DNA of 5,521 bases from Thiobacillus sp. UBA6918 (GTDB lineage: Bacteria; Pseudomonadota; Gammaproteobacteria; Burkholderiales; Thiobacillaceae): assembly GCA_002450925.1 (NCBI GenBank), contig DKAU01000065.1, positions 12,524 to 18,044 on the forward strand. The letters are read 5' to 3'. The position numbers and the translations under genes were made by a program. Shown here piece by piece: positions 4,369-5,521 of this stretch. How positions within the stretch are numbered: position 1 is the stretch's first letter; each line of letters begins with the position of its first letter. The notes beneath the pieces are model-generated. The model was not told the origin of the DNA. It saw nothing but the letters and a program-made list of their open reading frames with translations, and did no database searches.

Positions 4369-5521
4369 CTAAGCGGATTTTCGCATATTGGCAGTTGGTA
4401 TGTGGAGGGATTCCCGATACTTCGCTACTGTCCGACGCGCCACCACAATTCCCTGCTGGGCAAGAATTTCCGCAATTTGCCCATCGGAAAGCGGCTTCTT
4501 TGGCTCTTCAGCGCCCACCAGTTGCTTGATCAGGGCACGAATGGCTGTGGAAGAACAAACGCCTCCCGCTTCCGTGGCAACATGGCTTCCAAAGAAGTAC
4601 TTCAACTCATAAAGTCCGCGCGGAGTCATCATGTATTTTTGAGTAGTGACCCTGGAAATGGTCGACTCATGCAAATCAACTGCTTCGGCAATCTCCCTCA
4701 ATACCAGCGGCCGCATGGCCACCTCGCCATGCTCAAAGAAGTTCCTCTGCCGGTCAACAATTGCCTGTGAAACCCGCAATATGGTGTCAAATCGCTGCTG
4801 AACATTTTTGATCAGCCACTTTGCTTCCTGTAGCTGATTGGCTAGTTGGCCGCCGGTATCACGATGACGCGCAAGAATGTCTGCATAGAGCCGGTTGATG
4901 CGAAGTTTTGGCATGGCGTCAGGATTAAGGCTTGCAAGCCATGCACCCTTGTGTTTTCTGACATATACGTCCGGTATTACGTATTGGCTCTCAACGGCTT
5001 CAAATTGGGCACCGGGTTTAGGATTCAACCTTAGAATGATTTGCCTGGCTGAGCGTAATTCCGCATCGTCGATATGCAAGGCCTTTTTGAGCTTGCCCAC
5101 ATCACGGGCAGCCAGCATGTCAAGAAAACCATCACAAATCCTCAGCGCCAGATCCCGGGCTGGCGTCTGGTCAGGCAACCCCTTGATTTGCAGACTCAGG
5201 CATTCCCCAAGGTTTCTTGCCCCGACCCCCAGTGGATCGAGGTTCTGCAAATGCCTGAGCGCGGTATTCATTTCCTCAATCTCAATTTCCGGATCGGCCG
5301 TCAGACTTGCGGCAATCTCATCCAGACTCTGTTCAAGGTAGCCGTCTTCATCTAACGCTTCGACCAGAGCGCTAACCAGCATTCGGTCACGCATTGGCAA
5401 TGACAGCAAGGAAACCTGCTCAAGCAGATATTCACGAAGGGAGGCAGAGGCTGCCGGTGTTTGCGGCTCGACATCATCTTCAGTTTCCCCGCCGCCACTA
5501 CTGTAATCAGACCAATCCTGA
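4369..5521 (-). CDS. rpoN: RNA polymerase sigma-54 factor RpoN, C-terminal four-fifths (5' end beyond window)
   Basis: The frame is open to the right edge of the window, giving 383 visible residues starting with DWSDYSSGGG and an acidic stretch. Family members are about 470-500 residues, so about 90-110 N-terminal residues, including the glutamine-rich activator-contact region I, lie outside. The visible part holds the core-binding domain (about 27-230, with REYLLEQV and NLDPLGVGARNLGECL), a helix-turn-helix (about 274-297, AEAVDLHESTISRVT) that contacts the -12 element, and the RpoN box ARRTVAKYRE (361-370, bases 4411-4440), which reads -24. No frameshift or missing motif is seen. RpoN directs RNA polymerase to -24/-12 promoters and needs an AAA+ activator. 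An apparent start at 5409 is an internal TTG Leu codon, not the true start. The gene ends in TAG, 138 bases before hpf. Confidence 0.98.
   Translation of the reverse strand, partial: QDWSDYSSGGGETEDDVEPQTPAASASLREYLLEQVSLLSLPMRDRMLVSALVEALDEDGYLEQSLDEIAASLTADPEIEIEEMNTALRHLQNLDPLGVGARNLGECLSLQIKGLPDQTPARDLALRICDGFLDMLAARDVGKLKKALHIDDAELRSARQIILRLNPKPGAQFEAVESQYVIPDVYVRKHKGAWLASLNPDAMPKLRINRLYADILARHRDTGGQLANQLQEAKWLIKNVQQRFDTILRVSQAIVDRQRNFFEHGEVAMRPLVLREIAEAVDLHESTISRVTTQKYMMTPRGLYELKYFFGSHVATEAGGVCSSTAIRALIKQLVGAEEPKKPLSDGQIAEILAQQGIVVARRTVAKYRESLHIPTANMRKSA

Noticed and set aside
5407..5409. TTG at 5409 as the start of rpoN
   Set aside because: The frame stays open to the window edge with typical RpoN sequence (DWSDYSS, REYLLEQV), so TTG is an internal leucine codon.

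Overview
The window is a compact, entirely minus-strand stretch of chromosome from a Gram-negative bacterium. It is most likely a betaproteobacterium, perhaps close to the Nitrosomonadales or Methylophilales; that placement rests on gene order and protein style, not on any search. The key marker is the order rpoN - hpf - ptsN - hprK - rapZ. The rpoN/hpf/ptsN/rapZ block is the classic nitrogen-PTS neighbourhood of Proteobacteria. An HPr kinase/phosphorylase between ptsN and rapZ is typical of beta-type genomes and absent from enteric ones.

Layout in transcription order (high to low coordinates). The 3' four-fifths of rpoN (sigma-54) runs in from the right edge and ends at 4369. A 138-base gap follows, with overlapping sigma-70-like and sigma-54-like promoter candidates and a strong intrinsic terminator. 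Then come hpf (4230-3901), a 31-base gap hairpin, ptsN, hprK, rapZ, a small membrane-anchored NusG_II-domain protein, a Gx-transporter/Hpre_diP_synt_I-type membrane protein, ubiX, and the first 39 codons of a single-domain LON substrate-binding protein that leaves the window at base 1. From ptsN to ubiX every junction overlaps or is separated by 4 bases, and the LON gene starts 6 bases after ubiX. This looks like one translationally coupled operon from hpf onward.

How the genes may work together. The first part is regulatory: sigma-54, ribosome hibernation, EIIA-Ntr, HPr serine kinase and the RapZ nucleotide-binding regulator link nutrient status to transcription, translation and metabolism. 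The second part (NusG_II, Gx-type membrane protein, UbiX) suggests membrane redox, quinone or flavin chemistry: UbiX makes prenylated FMN for UbiD-type decarboxylases, and from general knowledge NusG_II and Gx-type genes often sit together near flavin or isoprenoid genes. Why the two parts share an operon is open.

There is no mobile element, CRISPR array, tRNA or rRNA, and no clear sign of recent transfer. Most of the window is a conserved housekeeping locus. The points worth a second look are the partial LON-domain gene at the left edge, the terminator inside the probable hpf leader, the hairpin over the ptsN start region, the RapZ tail lacking the enteric RNA-binding residues, and the NusG_II/Gx/UbiX group.
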